Shown: positions 11,693 to 20,178 of the stretch, in pieces | Numbering within the stretch: the first letter of the stretch is position 1 | Layout: each line of letters opens with the position of its first letter | Origin: CAYONP01 sp964405335 | Lineage (GTDB): Bacteria > Armatimonadota > UBA10988 | Assembly (NCBI GenBank): GCA_964405335.1 | Contig: CAYONP010000022.1 | Location: 1 to 64,000, forward strand | Direction: 5' to 3' | Length of the DNA stretch: 64,000 bases | Notes under the pieces: model-generated | What the model saw: the letters and a program-made list of their open reading frames with translations, nothing else | What the model was told of the DNA's origin: nothing | The model's database searches: none | Program-made: the position numbers and the translations under genes

Positions 11693-14533
11693 ATGGGCCC
11701 GCAGCTCGACCACCCGACGACCTTCCTGTTCACCGACATCGAGGGCTCGACCCGCCTGTGGGAGGAGCAGCCCGAGGCGATGCGGAGCGCCCTGGCACGC
11801 CACGACCGGCTGCTGGCCGAGGCGATTGCCGGCCACCGCGGGCGGGTCTTCAAGACCATTGGCGATGCCTTCTGCGCGGCCTTCGGCGAGCCGAGCGACG
11901 CCGTCGCCGCGGCGGTCGCCGGGCAGCGTGCCGTGAGCCGGCTCGACGGCCTGCCGCTACGCGTGCGCATGGCGCTCCACAGTGGCGAGGCCGACGAGCG
12001 TGACGATGACTACTTCGGCCCGACGGTCAACCGCGTCGCCCGACTGCTGGCCACCGCGCATGGCGGCCAAGTGGTCGTTTCGGGCGAGGCGGCGGCGCGG
12101 CTCGGCCGGCTCGATGACGGGCTGGCGCTGCGCGACCTGGGCAGCCACCGGCTGCGTGACCTGGCGCGGCCGATCCAGGTGCATCAACTGGTCGCGCCCG
12201 AACTCGCCGACGAGTTCCCCCCGCTCCGCTCGCTCTCGAGCCTGCCCAACAACCTGCCGCTCCAGCTCAGCTCGTTCATCGGCCGAGAGCGAGAGCTGGC
12301 GGCCGTGCTCGAACGACTCGCGGAGCATCGCCTGGTCACCCTGACCGGCATCGGCGGGGCGGGCAAGTCACGACTGGCGCTGCAGGCCGCCGCGGCGCGC
12401 CTGAGCCACGAGCCCGACGGCGCCTGGCTGATCGAGCTGGCGCCGGTGCGCGAGCCTGGGCAGGTGCCGCACGCGGTCGCCGCCACGCTTGGCTTGGTCG
12501 AACGGCCCGGCAGGTCGGCCGGCGAACTGGTGCGTGAGCACCTGGTCGGCAAACGCCTGCTGCTGATCCTGGACAACTGCGAGCACCTGCTCGACCAGGC
12601 CGCCGCCTTCGCCGACGGTGTGCTGCAGCAGTGTGCCGGCGTGCGCATCCTGGCCACCAGTCGCGAGGCGCTCGGCATCGCCGGCGAGGCGAGCTACCAG
12701 GTGCCGTCGCTCGAGCTGCCGGCCGACACCACCGCGCCGGCGGCGCTATCACAGATCGAGTCGGTGCAGCTGTTCGTCGAGCGGGCGAGGGCGGCCCGGG
12801 CGGGCTTCGAGCTGAGTGGCGAGAACGCCGCGCAGGTGGTCCAGATCTGCCGCCGGCTCGACGGGATTCCGTTGGCGATTGAGCTGGCTGCGGCACGCGT
12901 GCGCGCGATGTCGCCGGAGCAGATTGCCGCCCGGCTCGACGACCGCTTCCGCTTGCTGACCGGCGGCAGCCGGACCGCGCTGCCGCGGCAACAGACCTTG
13001 CAGGGGCTGATCGACTGGAGCTACGACCTGCTCGAGGAAGACGAGCGGCTGCTTCTGGCGCGCGCGTCGGTGTTCGTCGGTGGGTTCACGCTCGAGGCGG
13101 CCGAAGCGGTCTGCGGCACCGCGCCGCTCGAGGCCTGGCAGGTGCTCGATTTGTTGACCAGCCTGGTCGACAAGTCGCTGCTGGTCTTCGACGAGGAGCC
13201 GGCCAGCCGCTACCGATTGCTCGAGACGGTCCGGCAGTACGCGCGGGAGAAGCTCGGCGCCGGCGAGGAGGCGGTGGCGTTGCGCTCTCGCCACGGCGAG
13301 TATTACGCCGACTGGCTGCGGTCGCTCGAGCCGTCGTTCAGTGGCGCCGGGCAGGCCGAGGTGATGCGGCAGATCACCGCCGACCACGACAACCTGCGCT
13401 CAGCGCTGGATTGGTGGACTGCCGGGCCGACAGCCGACCAGGCAGCCGGGTTGGCCGTTCGGCTGGCCTGGTTCTGGTTCGTTCGGGGCCACTGGAGCGA
13501 AGGCGTCGAGCGGTTGAGCCGAATGGTCCACGTGCCTGAGCTCTGCCCGGTCGCGCGGGTTCAGGTTCTGCGCCGGCTGGGCCAGCTTGAGACGCTACGC
13601 GGCCGCGGTGGCGAAGCGGCCGCGGCGGCCGAGGAGGCGCTGGCGCTCGACCGCCTCCACGGCACGCCCGCCTCGCTGGCCAGCACGGTCAATCTGCTGG
13701 CCAACGTCTGCTTCCATTGGCGGCAGTTCGACCGCGCGCTTGAGCTGTATCGCGAGGGTCTGGCGCTGATGACCGAGCTGGACGACCCGGAGGGCCGCGC
13801 GGTGGCCCTGACCGGCCTGGCCAACATCGCCCTTGAGCACGAGCAGTACGACGACGCCGAGCGCTACCAACGCGAGGTGCTCACCATCTTCCGTGTGCTC
13901 GACCACTCGCTTGGCCAGGCAGCCGCCATGGCGAACCTGGCCAACAGCCTCGCCTACCTCGGTCGGCTCGATGAGGCGAGGGCGCTAGTCGAGCAGGCGC
14001 AGGAGATCAACCGGCGGATCGGCAACCCGAAGGGCGCGGCGGTGAACGCCGCTACGCTTGGGCTGCTCGAACTCTCCCTCGAGCGGTACGATGCGGCCAC
14101 CGAACACCTTCTCGCCGCGTTGGCGGCGCACCGTGAGCTGGGTGACCGGCTGACCGAGCTGAGCCTCCTCAGCGACCTTGGACGGACGGCGCTGGAGGCC
14201 GGACGGCCGGACGAGGCCAAGGCCTGGTTCGCCGAGCTGGCGCCGCGGCTGCGCGAAGAGACGCAACCGTACGTCGAGATGGTGCTGCTCAGCGCGGCCG
14301 CCTCCCTCGCGCCCGATCCGCATCTCGCGGCGACCGCTCTCGGCGCCCTCGAGACGGCGGTGCAGGCGGCGCACCGTCCGCTCAATCGCCTCGACCACCG
14401 GCGCATCGAAGCGCTGACCGACCAACTCGCTCAAGAACTCGGCGGCGGCGCGCTCGCGGCGGCGCAGGCCACCGGTCGAGCGATGAGTCGCGAGCAGGCG
14501 CTGGAGCTGGCGGCGTCGGTGCTGGAGGGGTGA
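11693..14533 (+). CDS. class III adenylate cyclase-NB-ARC ATPase-TPR regulator
   Basis: A 946-residue signalling protein in three parts. Residues 1-165 are a class III nucleotide cyclase domain: FTDIEGST with metal Asp15, KTIGDAF with Asp58, and FGPTVNRVARL carrying the transition-state Asn and Arg. Residues 190-520 are an STAND/NB-ARC ATPase (SSFIGRERELAAV, Walker A GIGGAGKS, Walker B LLLILDNCEHLLD, then LATSREALGI). Residues 560-940 are TPR-like repeats. Catalytic residues are present, so cAMP production is plausible, gated by ligand sensing through the TPR part. There is no C-terminal LuxR HTH, unlike relatives. Starts 7 bp after the preceding gene. Confidence 0.9.
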   Translation: MGPQLDHPTTFLFTDIEGSTRLWEEQPEAMRSALARHDRLLAEAIAGHRGRVFKTIGDAFCAAFGEPSDAVAAAVAGQRAVSRLDGLPLRVRMALHSGEADERDDDYFGPTVNRVARLLATAHGGQVVVSGEAAARLGRLDDGLALRDLGSHRLRDLARPIQVHQLVAPELADEFPPLRSLSSLPNNLPLQLSSFIGRERELAAVLERLAEHRLVTLTGIGGAGKSRLALQAAAARLSHEPDGAWLIELAPVREPGQVPHAVAATLGLVERPGRSAGELVREHLVGKRLLLILDNCEHLLDQAAAFADGVLQQCAGVRILATSREALGIAGEASYQVPSLELPADTTAPAALSQIESVQLFVERARAARAGFELSGENAAQVVQICRRLDGIPLAIELAAARVRAMSPEQIAARLDDRFRLLTGGSRTALPRQQTLQGLIDWSYDLLEEDERLLLARASVFVGGFTLEAAEAVCGTAPLEAWQVLDLLTSLVDKSLLVFDEEPASRYRLLETVRQYAREKLGAGEEAVALRSRHGEYYADWLRSLEPSFSGAGQAEVMRQITADHDNLRSALDWWTAGPTADQAAGLAVRLAWFWFVRGHWSEGVERLSRMVHVPELCPVARVQVLRRLGQLETLRGRGGEAAAAAEEALALDRLHGTPASLASTVNLLANVCFHWRQFDRALELYREGLALMTELDDPEGRAVALTGLANIALEHEQYDDAERYQREVLTIFRVLDHSLGQAAAMANLANSLAYLGRLDEARALVEQAQEINRRIGNPKGAAVNAATLGLLELSLERYDAATEHLLAALAAHRELGDRLTELSLLSDLGRTALEAGRPDEAKAWFAELAPRLREETQPYVEMVLLSAAASLAPDPHLAATALGALETAVQAAHRPLNRLDHRRIEALTDQLAQELGGGALAAAQATGRAMSREQALELAASVLEG

Positions 14534-14564
14534 GCGATGGTATCATGCCGCTGGAGTCAATCGG

Positions 14565-15458
14565 ATGAGGTTCGGCCGGCCGGATGAGTTCGCCTCCGCA
14601 CTGCTGGACCAGGCCTACCTCGCCGACGACGCCACCGCCGTCACCTGCTTCCTCATGGCCCGGCTCGAGAAGCCGCTGCTGGTCGAGGGTCCGCCCGGCG
14701 TTGGCAAGACCGAGCTGGCCAAAGCCCTCGCCACCGCCGACGACCGGACACTGATCCGCCTCCAGTGCTACGAAGGGCTCGACGAGGCGCGGGCGCTGTA
14801 TGAGTGGGAGTATGGCAAGCAGCTCCTGTTTGCCTCGCTGCTGCGCGAGCAAGTCGGCGACCTGCTCGCCGGCGCGACGACGCTCAGCGAGGCGGCCGGG
14901 CGACTGGCCGGCCAGGAGGGCGCCTTCTTCTCCGAGCAGTTCCTGCTCCCGCGGCCGTTGCTCCAGGCGCTCAGGTCACCCCGGCCGTGCGTGCTGCTGG
15001 TCGATGAGCTCGACCGCGCCGACGAGGCGTTCGAGGCCTTCCTGCTCGAGTTGCTGAGCGACTTCCAGGTCAGCATTCCCGAACTCGGCACCATTCGCGC
15101 CGTACACCGCCCGTGGGTCGTGCTGACCAGCAACGCCACCCGCACTCTGGCCGAGGCGCTGCGCCGCCGCTGCCTCTACCTCCACCTCGGCTACCCCGAT
15201 TTCGAACGCGAGCTGGCCATCGTGCGCCGCCGCGTGCCGGGGCTCGAGGCGGCGCTGGCCGAAGAGGCAGTGCGATTCGTCCAGCGCCTGCGGCAACGCC
15301 CGCTGCGCAAGCCGCCGAGCATCAGCGAGATGCTCGACTGGGCGCTGGCCCTGGTTACCCTCAACGCCGAGACGATTGACGACCGCGTCCTCAGCGAGAC
15401 CCTCGGCGTGCTGCTCAAGGAGCACGAAGACCTGCTGGCCACGCAGCGCGGGCGTTAG
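14565..15458 (+). CDS. MoxR/CoxD-type AAA+ ATPase
   Basis: A 297-residue MoxR-family ATPase: Walker A EGPPGVGKTELAKALA, Walker B CVLLVDELDRADEAFE, sensor 1 VVLTSNATRTL, arginine-finger region EALRRRCLYL and the C-terminal lid (KPPSISEMLDWALAL). Such ATPases insert metals or remodel target enzymes together with a VWA-domain partner, often CoxE-like. Here the next gene is convergent and no VWA gene is nearby, so the partner is elsewhere or lost. An extended -10 (TGG TATCAT, 14538-14546) lies just before the gene. The stop codon shares bases with the stop of the convergent EEP gene. Confidence 0.9.
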   Translation: MRFGRPDEFASALLDQAYLADDATAVTCFLMARLEKPLLVEGPPGVGKTELAKALATADDRTLIRLQCYEGLDEARALYEWEYGKQLLFASLLREQVGDLLAGATTLSEAAGRLAGQEGAFFSEQFLLPRPLLQALRSPRPCVLLVDELDRADEAFEAFLLELLSDFQVSIPELGTIRAVHRPWVVLTSNATRTLAEALRRRCLYLHLGYPDFERELAIVRRRVPGLEAALAEEAVRFVQRLRQRPLRKPPSISEMLDWALALVTLNAETIDDRVLSETLGVLLKEHEDLLATQRGR

Positions 15459-16198
15459 CCGGCCGGCACGAACTCCGCGACGTAGGGCAGATGGTCCGAA
15501 GCTACTCGCGCCGGCTCCTCGACCACCACCCGCGCGGCGACCGCCGCCAGCCGCGGACTGTGCAGCAGATAGTCGATCCGCCGGTCCTCGGCGTTGGCCG
15601 GAAAGGTCTGCCCGGGCCCGTCGCGCCGGGCGGCGAAGCTGTCGGCGAAGACCTCGAGCAGCCGGGCGACGGCCGGTCCGTCGGGCCGCTCGTTGAAGTC
15701 GCCGGCCAGCACCGCCGGCCGGGCCGGGTCGAGCTCGGCCAGGATGGCCGCCACCTCGAGCTGCCGGACCTCGGCTTCCAGCGCGAGATGGGTGCAGGCC
15801 ACGGAGACCTCGCCGCCGGCGTAGGGCAGCTCGACCATCAGGCAGCCGCGCCGCTCGGCGCCCGGCTCGAGCGGCAGCTTGAGGTTGCGCTGCCGGAGCG
15901 GCGCAGCGCGGCTGAGGACCAGGTTGCCGTAGTCGCCGCCCTGGTACTTGAGGTTGCCGCCGAAGGTGGCGTGCAGGCCGGTCAGCCGGGCCAGCTCGGC
16001 CGGCTGGTCGACGCGGCCGGTGCGGGCGACGCCCTGGTCCACCTCCTGCAGGCAGGCGACGTCGGGGTCGACCGCGCGGATCACCTCGGCGATTCGCTCC
16101 AGGTCAATCTGCCCGTCGAGCCCTTCGCCGTGGCGGATGTTGTAGGTCATCACCCGCAGCGGGGGCGGGGCGAGCAGGCAGAGGAGCATCAGCGGCAT
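15455..16198 (-). CDS. endonuclease/exonuclease/phosphatase (EEP) family protein
   Basis: A 247-residue protein of the DNase I-like fold. Motifs in order: LRVMTYNIRHGEGLDG, VACLQEVDQGV (metal Glu), VACTHLALE, VLAGDFNERPDGP (Asp-Asn), RIDYLL and ASDHLPYVAEF (catalytic His). Most similar in layout to secreted metal-dependent hydrolases acting on phosphodiesters or phosphoinositide-like headgroups. The first 14 residues (MPLMLLCLLAPPPL) are a short hydrophobic leader, so export is possible. It is convergent with the MoxR gene and the stop codons overlap by 4 bp. Substrate unknown. Confidence 0.88.
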   Translation of the reverse strand: MPLMLLCLLAPPPLRVMTYNIRHGEGLDGQIDLERIAEVIRAVDPDVACLQEVDQGVARTGRVDQPAELARLTGLHATFGGNLKYQGGDYGNLVLSRAAPLRQRNLKLPLEPGAERRGCLMVELPYAGGEVSVACTHLALEAEVRQLEVAAILAELDPARPAVLAGDFNERPDGPAVARLLEVFADSFAARRDGPGQTFPANAEDRRIDYLLHSPRLAAVAARVVVEEPARVASDHLPYVAEFVPAG

Positions 16199-16234
16199 GG
16201 CGACCGGTCCCTAGGCGGCTACGTCGGTTCGCGA

Positions 16235-16699
16235 CTATCCATCGGCAACAGGTGGGCCCGCCCTGCTCTGCTCCGCCGCAGGTGCCTCGGGTGCGAACGG
16301 ATTCACCGCTCGCACCGATCCGTACTGCTGACCGTGGATCAGGTCCTCGGTGTAGAGCACCCCGCAGCCAGCCCGTTCGGCAGCGACGATGATACAGGCA
16401 TCCCAGAAGCTGAGCTGGTAGGCGTCCCTGGCGTTCACCGCATCGCAGACAAGATCCTCAGCAATCGGTACGACGTGGTTGGCGGCGAGAAGACGCACCT
16501 GTTCGCAGACGCCGATGGCCGGCAGATGCAGTTTGCCGAGAGCGGTGCTCGCAAACCCGACCAGCACTTGCGATGAGACAACCGCCTGCCCCTGGTTGAG
16601 CAGGTCGGTGATCAGACGTTTCGCGACCGAGCGCTTGATCGGGTCCTGGATGTCGACCGCATAGACGGCAATGTTGGTATCAATGAAGCCTCGCGGCAT
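16235..16699 (-). CDS. vapC: PIN-domain VapC-like toxin with one acidic residue replaced
   Basis: A 154-residue PIN-domain protein. The metal-binding acidic residues are Asp7 (FIDTN), Asp100 (SFWDACI) and Asp119 (YTEDL). At the place of the usual second acidic residue, in the QVLxEF motif, the sequence is QVLVGF with Gly48 (codon GGG, one base from GAG). VapC toxins cleave tRNA or rRNA and need all four acidic residues, so this copy may be weak or inactive. It follows the antitoxin gene by 6 bp on the same strand. The last 25 residues are an unusual Pro/Ala tail. Confidence 0.88.
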   Translation of the reverse strand: MPRGFIDTNIAVYAVDIQDPIKRSVAKRLITDLLNQGQAVVSSQVLVGFASTALGKLHLPAIGVCEQVRLLAANHVVPIAEDLVCDAVNARDAYQLSFWDACIIVAAERAGCGVLYTEDLIHGQQYGSVRAVNPFAPEAPAAEQSRAGPPVADG

Positions 16700-16705
16700 C
16701 GTACG

Positions 16706-16933
16706 TCACCACCTGCCGTCCCGGCCCCAGCACTCCGCTCGGTTGAACCGCCAGCCAGGCTCCGAGCGGCCGTGGTAGCGGTCGGCCGAGAGCGCGAACG
16801 CGTCGCCCGGTCCTTCGTCGCACGCCCTACGAAGCAGCTCGGACACCAACTGGTCGACCGTCAGCGCCCGCTCGCGGGCGAGCGCGAGGGCCCGTTCGGC
16901 GGTTTCGTCGTCCAGGTTCAGCGTAATGCCCAT
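16706..16933 (-). CDS. vapB: VapB-like antitoxin
   Basis: A 75-residue protein starting MGITLNLDDETAERALALA, the pattern of a ribbon-helix-helix strand and first helix, followed by VDQLVSELLRR as second helix. The C-terminal tail (SEPGWRFNRAECWGRDGRW) is the part expected to wrap and neutralise the PIN toxin encoded 6 bp downstream. The dyad GTAAT-N4-ATTAC at 16923-16936 overlaps the start codon and could be an autoregulatory operator, which is inference. Confidence 0.8.
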   Translation of the reverse strand: MGITLNLDDETAERALALARERALTVDQLVSELLRRACDEGPGDAFALSADRYHGRSEPGWRFNRAECWGRDGRW

Positions 16934-16967
16934 TACTTACCTCTGCTCCGCCACCGCCGGGCATACC

Positions 16968-16973
16968 ATTATA
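16968..16973 (-). promoter_or_regulatory. consensus -10 element of vapBC
   Basis: A perfect TATAAT on the minus strand, 34 bp upstream of the vapB start codon. No good -35 is found at 16-18 bp, which fits a promoter controlled by the antitoxin complex. Confidence 0.5.
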
Positions 16974-17040
16974 GCCGGTCTGCAGCCCTGGCGGCACGGA
17001 CCAGACCCGGCCGTCCTTGCCGCTCCGCACACCGGGCGGT

Positions 17041-17967
17041 ATGATTCAGCCGGAGCCGTGCGTGTCGCAGTCGCTGGTCGAGCGCTACCGCCTGGCCGAC
17101 CCGACGCCTGTCGCGCCGGCGGCGGCGCGCGAGTTCTGCCGGCGGCTGGCCCACGAACATTACGAGAACTTCACCGTCGGCTCGTGGTTCCTGCCCCGCG
17201 CGCTCCGCCAGCACTTCGCCAACCTCTACGCCTACTGCCGGATCAGCGACGACCTGGCCGACGAGGTGAGCGACCCCGCGGCCAGCCTCGAGCTGCTCGC
17301 ACGCTGGCGTACCCAGCTCCACGACTGCTTCGACGGCCGGGCCGAGCACCCCGTCTTTGTCGCCCTGGGCGAGACCATCACGCAGTTCGACCTGCCCGTC
17401 GAGCCGTTTGACCGGCTGCTCGACGCCTTCTGTCAGGACCGCCGGCAGACCCGCTACGCCACCTTCGACGAGCTGCGCGGCTATTGCGCCAACAGCGCCG
17501 ATCCCGTCGGCCGCCTGGTGCTCTACCTCGGCGGCTATCGCGACGCCGAGCGACAACGGCTGTCCGACTGCATCTGCACCGGCCTGCAGCTAACCAACTT
17601 CTGGCAGGACGTGACGCGCGACTGGGACAAGGGCCGGGTCTACTTCCCCGCCGAGGACCTGGCGCGCTTCGGCGTCGGCGAAGAGCAGATCGCCGCGCGA
17701 AGGTTCGACGCGCGATTCGCCGACCTGATGCGCTTTGAGGTCGACCGCACGCGGGAGCTGTTCCGCGCCGGCCTGCCGCTGCTCGAGCGAGTGGACGGCC
17801 ACCTTCGCCGCGACGTGACGCTCTTCGTCGCCGGTGGGTGGAGCATCCTCGACCGGATCGAGCGCCAGGGCTACGACACGCTCTCGAGCCGGCCGACGCT
17901 GAGCCGCGCGGCCAAGGTCGGACTGATGCTGCGCGTGCTCGCGGGAGGTCGCCCGCCGTGGGCCTGA
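17041..17967 (+). CDS. hpnC: hydroxysqualene synthase HpnC
   Basis: First gene of a three-gene hopanoid squalene pathway. In the HpnCDE route HpnD makes presqualene diphosphate, HpnC converts it to hydroxysqualene and HpnE reduces that to squalene. This 308-residue trans-isoprenyl diphosphate synthase-fold protein has the first Asp-rich motif in YCRISDDLADEV and the second in TNFWQDVTRDWDKGRVYFP. HYENFTVGSWFLP near residue 40 is typical of HpnC. Start ATG 17041 is weakly supported by ribosome binding; a GTG at 17062 is possible. The end overlaps hpnD by 10 bp. Confidence 0.92.
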   Translation: MIQPEPCVSQSLVERYRLADPTPVAPAAAREFCRRLAHEHYENFTVGSWFLPRALRQHFANLYAYCRISDDLADEVSDPAASLELLARWRTQLHDCFDGRAEHPVFVALGETITQFDLPVEPFDRLLDAFCQDRRQTRYATFDELRGYCANSADPVGRLVLYLGGYRDAERQRLSDCICTGLQLTNFWQDVTRDWDKGRVYFPAEDLARFGVGEEQIAARRFDARFADLMRFEVDRTRELFRAGLPLLERVDGHLRRDVTLFVAGGWSILDRIERQGYDTLSSRPTLSRAAKVGLMLRVLAGGRPPWA

Positions 17968-18785
17968 GCCGAGCGGCAGCCTATGACGAGTGTCGGCAAC
18001 GGGTGGCCGGCGCCGGCAGCAGCTTCGCGCTCGGCATGAGGCTGTTCCCCATCGAGCGGCGCGACGATGTGATGGCGGTCTATGCCTTCTTCCGCGAGAC
18101 CGACGACATCGTCGACGCCGACGCACCGGCCGAGGAGCGGCGCGAGCGCTTTGCCGCGTGGTCGGCCGCGGTGACCGCCGCGCTCAACGGCCGGCCGTCC
18201 GGCTGGCTGAGCGCCGTCGCTCACACCGCCGCGCGCTGCGACCTGCCGCGGCGGCTGTTCGACGACTGCCTGGCCGCCTGCGCGGGCGACCTCGAGCCGG
18301 TGCGCCTGGCCACCTGGGAGTCGGTCGAGCGCTACTGCGACGGCGTGGCCGGCACCGTCGGCGAGGCCTGCCTGCGCATTCTGGGCTATCGCGACGTCGC
18401 GACGCTGGCGCTCTCGGCCCACAATGCGCGGGCGGTGCAGTTGACCAACATCGTCCGCGATGTGGCCGAGGACGCCGCGCGCGATCGGCTCTACCTCCCC
18501 GTGCCCGGTGTCGACGGCGAGCTCGGCGCCGGACTGCTCGACTCCCCGACATTGCGCCAGGTCGCGGCGCAGGCGGCGCAGCGCGCGGAGGCCGAGTATC
18601 GCCGCGCCGAGCCGCTGTTCGAGCGGCTGCGGCCGGACGACCGCGTGCCGATGGTGGCCCTGACCCAGCGCTACCGGAGGCTACTGGCCCGACTCCGTGC
18701 CGGCCGGCCGAGTGCTCCGATCGACGCGGCGGCGGTGCTGGCGCGGGCCTACGCCGCGCGCTGGTGGCCGACTTGGCGCGGGTAG
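17958..18785 (+). CDS. hpnD: presqualene diphosphate synthase HpnD
   Basis: Condenses two farnesyl diphosphates to presqualene diphosphate. Starts at GTG 17958 inside the end of hpnC, giving 275 residues. Motifs: SSFALGMRLFPIERRDD, first Asp-rich FFRETDDIVDAD, ESVERYCDGVAGTVG, and second Asp-rich QLTNIVRDVAEDA followed by RLYLP. The frame is open further upstream, but the family N-terminus (AYDECRQRVAGAGSSFALG) begins here. It overlaps hpnE by 22 bp, implying translational coupling across all three genes. Confidence 0.93.
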   Translation: MGLSRAAAYDECRQRVAGAGSSFALGMRLFPIERRDDVMAVYAFFRETDDIVDADAPAEERRERFAAWSAAVTAALNGRPSGWLSAVAHTAARCDLPRRLFDDCLAACAGDLEPVRLATWESVERYCDGVAGTVGEACLRILGYRDVATLALSAHNARAVQLTNIVRDVAEDAARDRLYLPVPGVDGELGAGLLDSPTLRQVAAQAAQRAEAEYRRAEPLFERLRPDDRVPMVALTQRYRRLLARLRAGRPSAPIDAAAVLARAYAARWWPTWRG

Positions 18786-20116
18786 CGGTCGTCGGCGGCG
18801 GTCTGGCCGGCTGCGCCGCCGCACTGGCCCTGGCCGAGCAGGGCTGCGCGGTGACGCTGTACGAGAAGCGGCCCACCCTCGGCGGCCGGGCCTCGTCGTA
18901 CACCGCCAGCGGCTGGGACAAACCGCTCGACAATGCGCAGCACGTGCTGTTGGGCTGCTGCGTGAATCAGCTCGACCTCTACGGCCGGCTTGGCGTGCTC
19001 AACCAGATCGACTGGCACGAATCGGTACTCCTGATCGGACCGACGGGCGAGCGCGGCTCCTTCGCCGCCTGGCCGCTGCCACCGCCGCTCCACCTGGCGC
19101 CGACGCTGGGGCTGCTGCCCGAGCTTCGGCTCGCCGATCGGCTCATCCTGGCCGCGGCGTTCGGACGGCTGTTGTTGGCCGGCCGGCGGCTCGAGCGGCT
19201 CGACCGCAGGACCTTCGCCGACTGGCTTCGGCCGACGGACAGCCCGGCGCTGGCCGGCTTCTGGCGGTTGATGATCGCCTCGGTGCTCAACGCCGAGCCG
19301 GGCGAGGTATCGGCCCGCTACGGCGCCTTCTTCTTCCTCGACGGGCTGATGCGCCACCGCGACGCGTTCCGCCTCGGCGTGCCGCGGGTGCCCCTGTCCG
19401 ACCTCCACGACGTAGCGATGCGCCGGGCATTTCGTGCTGACGGGATCGATCTCCGCCACGCGGCCGGTCGGCTATGGCTCGAACATGGCCGGGTGGCCGG
19501 TGTGGGCGGCGAGCGGTTCGACGCGACGCTGGTCGCGGTCCACTGGCGGCAGCTCGGCGGCGTGCTGCCACACGGCCTGGCCGAGGCCGTCGCCGGCGCG
19601 GCGCCGAGCCGGCTCGAGGCCGTGCCGCTCCTCGGCGTGCACCTCGGCTTCGACGCGCCGGTGCTCGACGAGCCGGTGGTCGGCTTCATCGGTCACGATA
19701 TCGACTGGGTGATGAGCTTCGACGGCGGCCGGCACCTGAGTGTCGTCGCCAGCGCGGCGCGCGACTGGCGCGGCCTGAGCGTCGAGCAGCGGGTGGACCG
19801 CGCGCTGACGGCGTTGCGCCGCGTGTGGCCAGGCCTGCCCGATCCGGCCCGCGCCGCGAGCTGCCTGGAGCAGCGCGCCACGCTGCTGCCGGCGCCGGGC
19901 AGTGACCGTTGGCGGCCGGGCCCGCGCACGCGCCTGCCCGGCTGCTACCTCGCCGGCTGCTGGACGGCGACGGGCTGGCCGTCGACCATGGAGAGCGCGG
20001 TGCGCAGCGGTTACCTCGCCGCCGAAGCGCTGCTGGCCGACCTGGGCGCCCCGGCGGCCATCGCCGTGCCCGACCTGCCGCGCGGCGGGCTGATGCGGCT
20101 CTTCCGCTCGGCCTGA
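18764..20116 (+). CDS. hpnE: hydroxysqualene dehydroxylase HpnE
   Basis: Flavin-dependent amine-oxidase-fold enzyme that reduces hydroxysqualene to squalene. The Rossmann FAD motif is VAVVGGGLAGCAAALALAEQ, followed by the second FAD motif TLGGRASSY. The C-terminal FAD segment is YLAGCWTATGWPSTMESAV, typical of the phytoene desaturase group. About 450 residues from GTG 18764 (alternative TTG 18773). The start lies inside hpnD. No squalene-hopene cyclase gene follows; the next gene is an unrelated penicillin-binding protein with its own promoter. Confidence 0.92.
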   Translation: MADLARVAVVGGGLAGCAAALALAEQGCAVTLYEKRPTLGGRASSYTASGWDKPLDNAQHVLLGCCVNQLDLYGRLGVLNQIDWHESVLLIGPTGERGSFAAWPLPPPLHLAPTLGLLPELRLADRLILAAAFGRLLLAGRRLERLDRRTFADWLRPTDSPALAGFWRLMIASVLNAEPGEVSARYGAFFFLDGLMRHRDAFRLGVPRVPLSDLHDVAMRRAFRADGIDLRHAAGRLWLEHGRVAGVGGERFDATLVAVHWRQLGGVLPHGLAEAVAGAAPSRLEAVPLLGVHLGFDAPVLDEPVVGFIGHDIDWVMSFDGGRHLSVVASAARDWRGLSVEQRVDRALTALRRVWPGLPDPARAASCLEQRATLLPAPGSDRWRPGPRTRLPGCYLAGCWTATGWPSTMESAVRSGYLAAEALLADLGAPAAIAVPDLPRGGLMRLFRSA

Positions 20117-20132
20117 GCGGCGGCCGCGGCGA

Positions 20133-20161
20133 TTGACGGAAGCCACCGGGCTTTCTAGAAT
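20133..20161 (+). promoter_or_regulatory. sigma70-type promoter of the PBP1A gene
   Basis: TTGACG (20133-20138), 17-bp spacer, TAGAAT (20156-20161). Transcription would start about 20168, making the leader very short if translation begins at GTG 20179 and about 35 nt if it begins at ATG 20203. Confidence 0.75.
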
Positions 20162-20178
20162 GTCCTTACGATTGGCCG

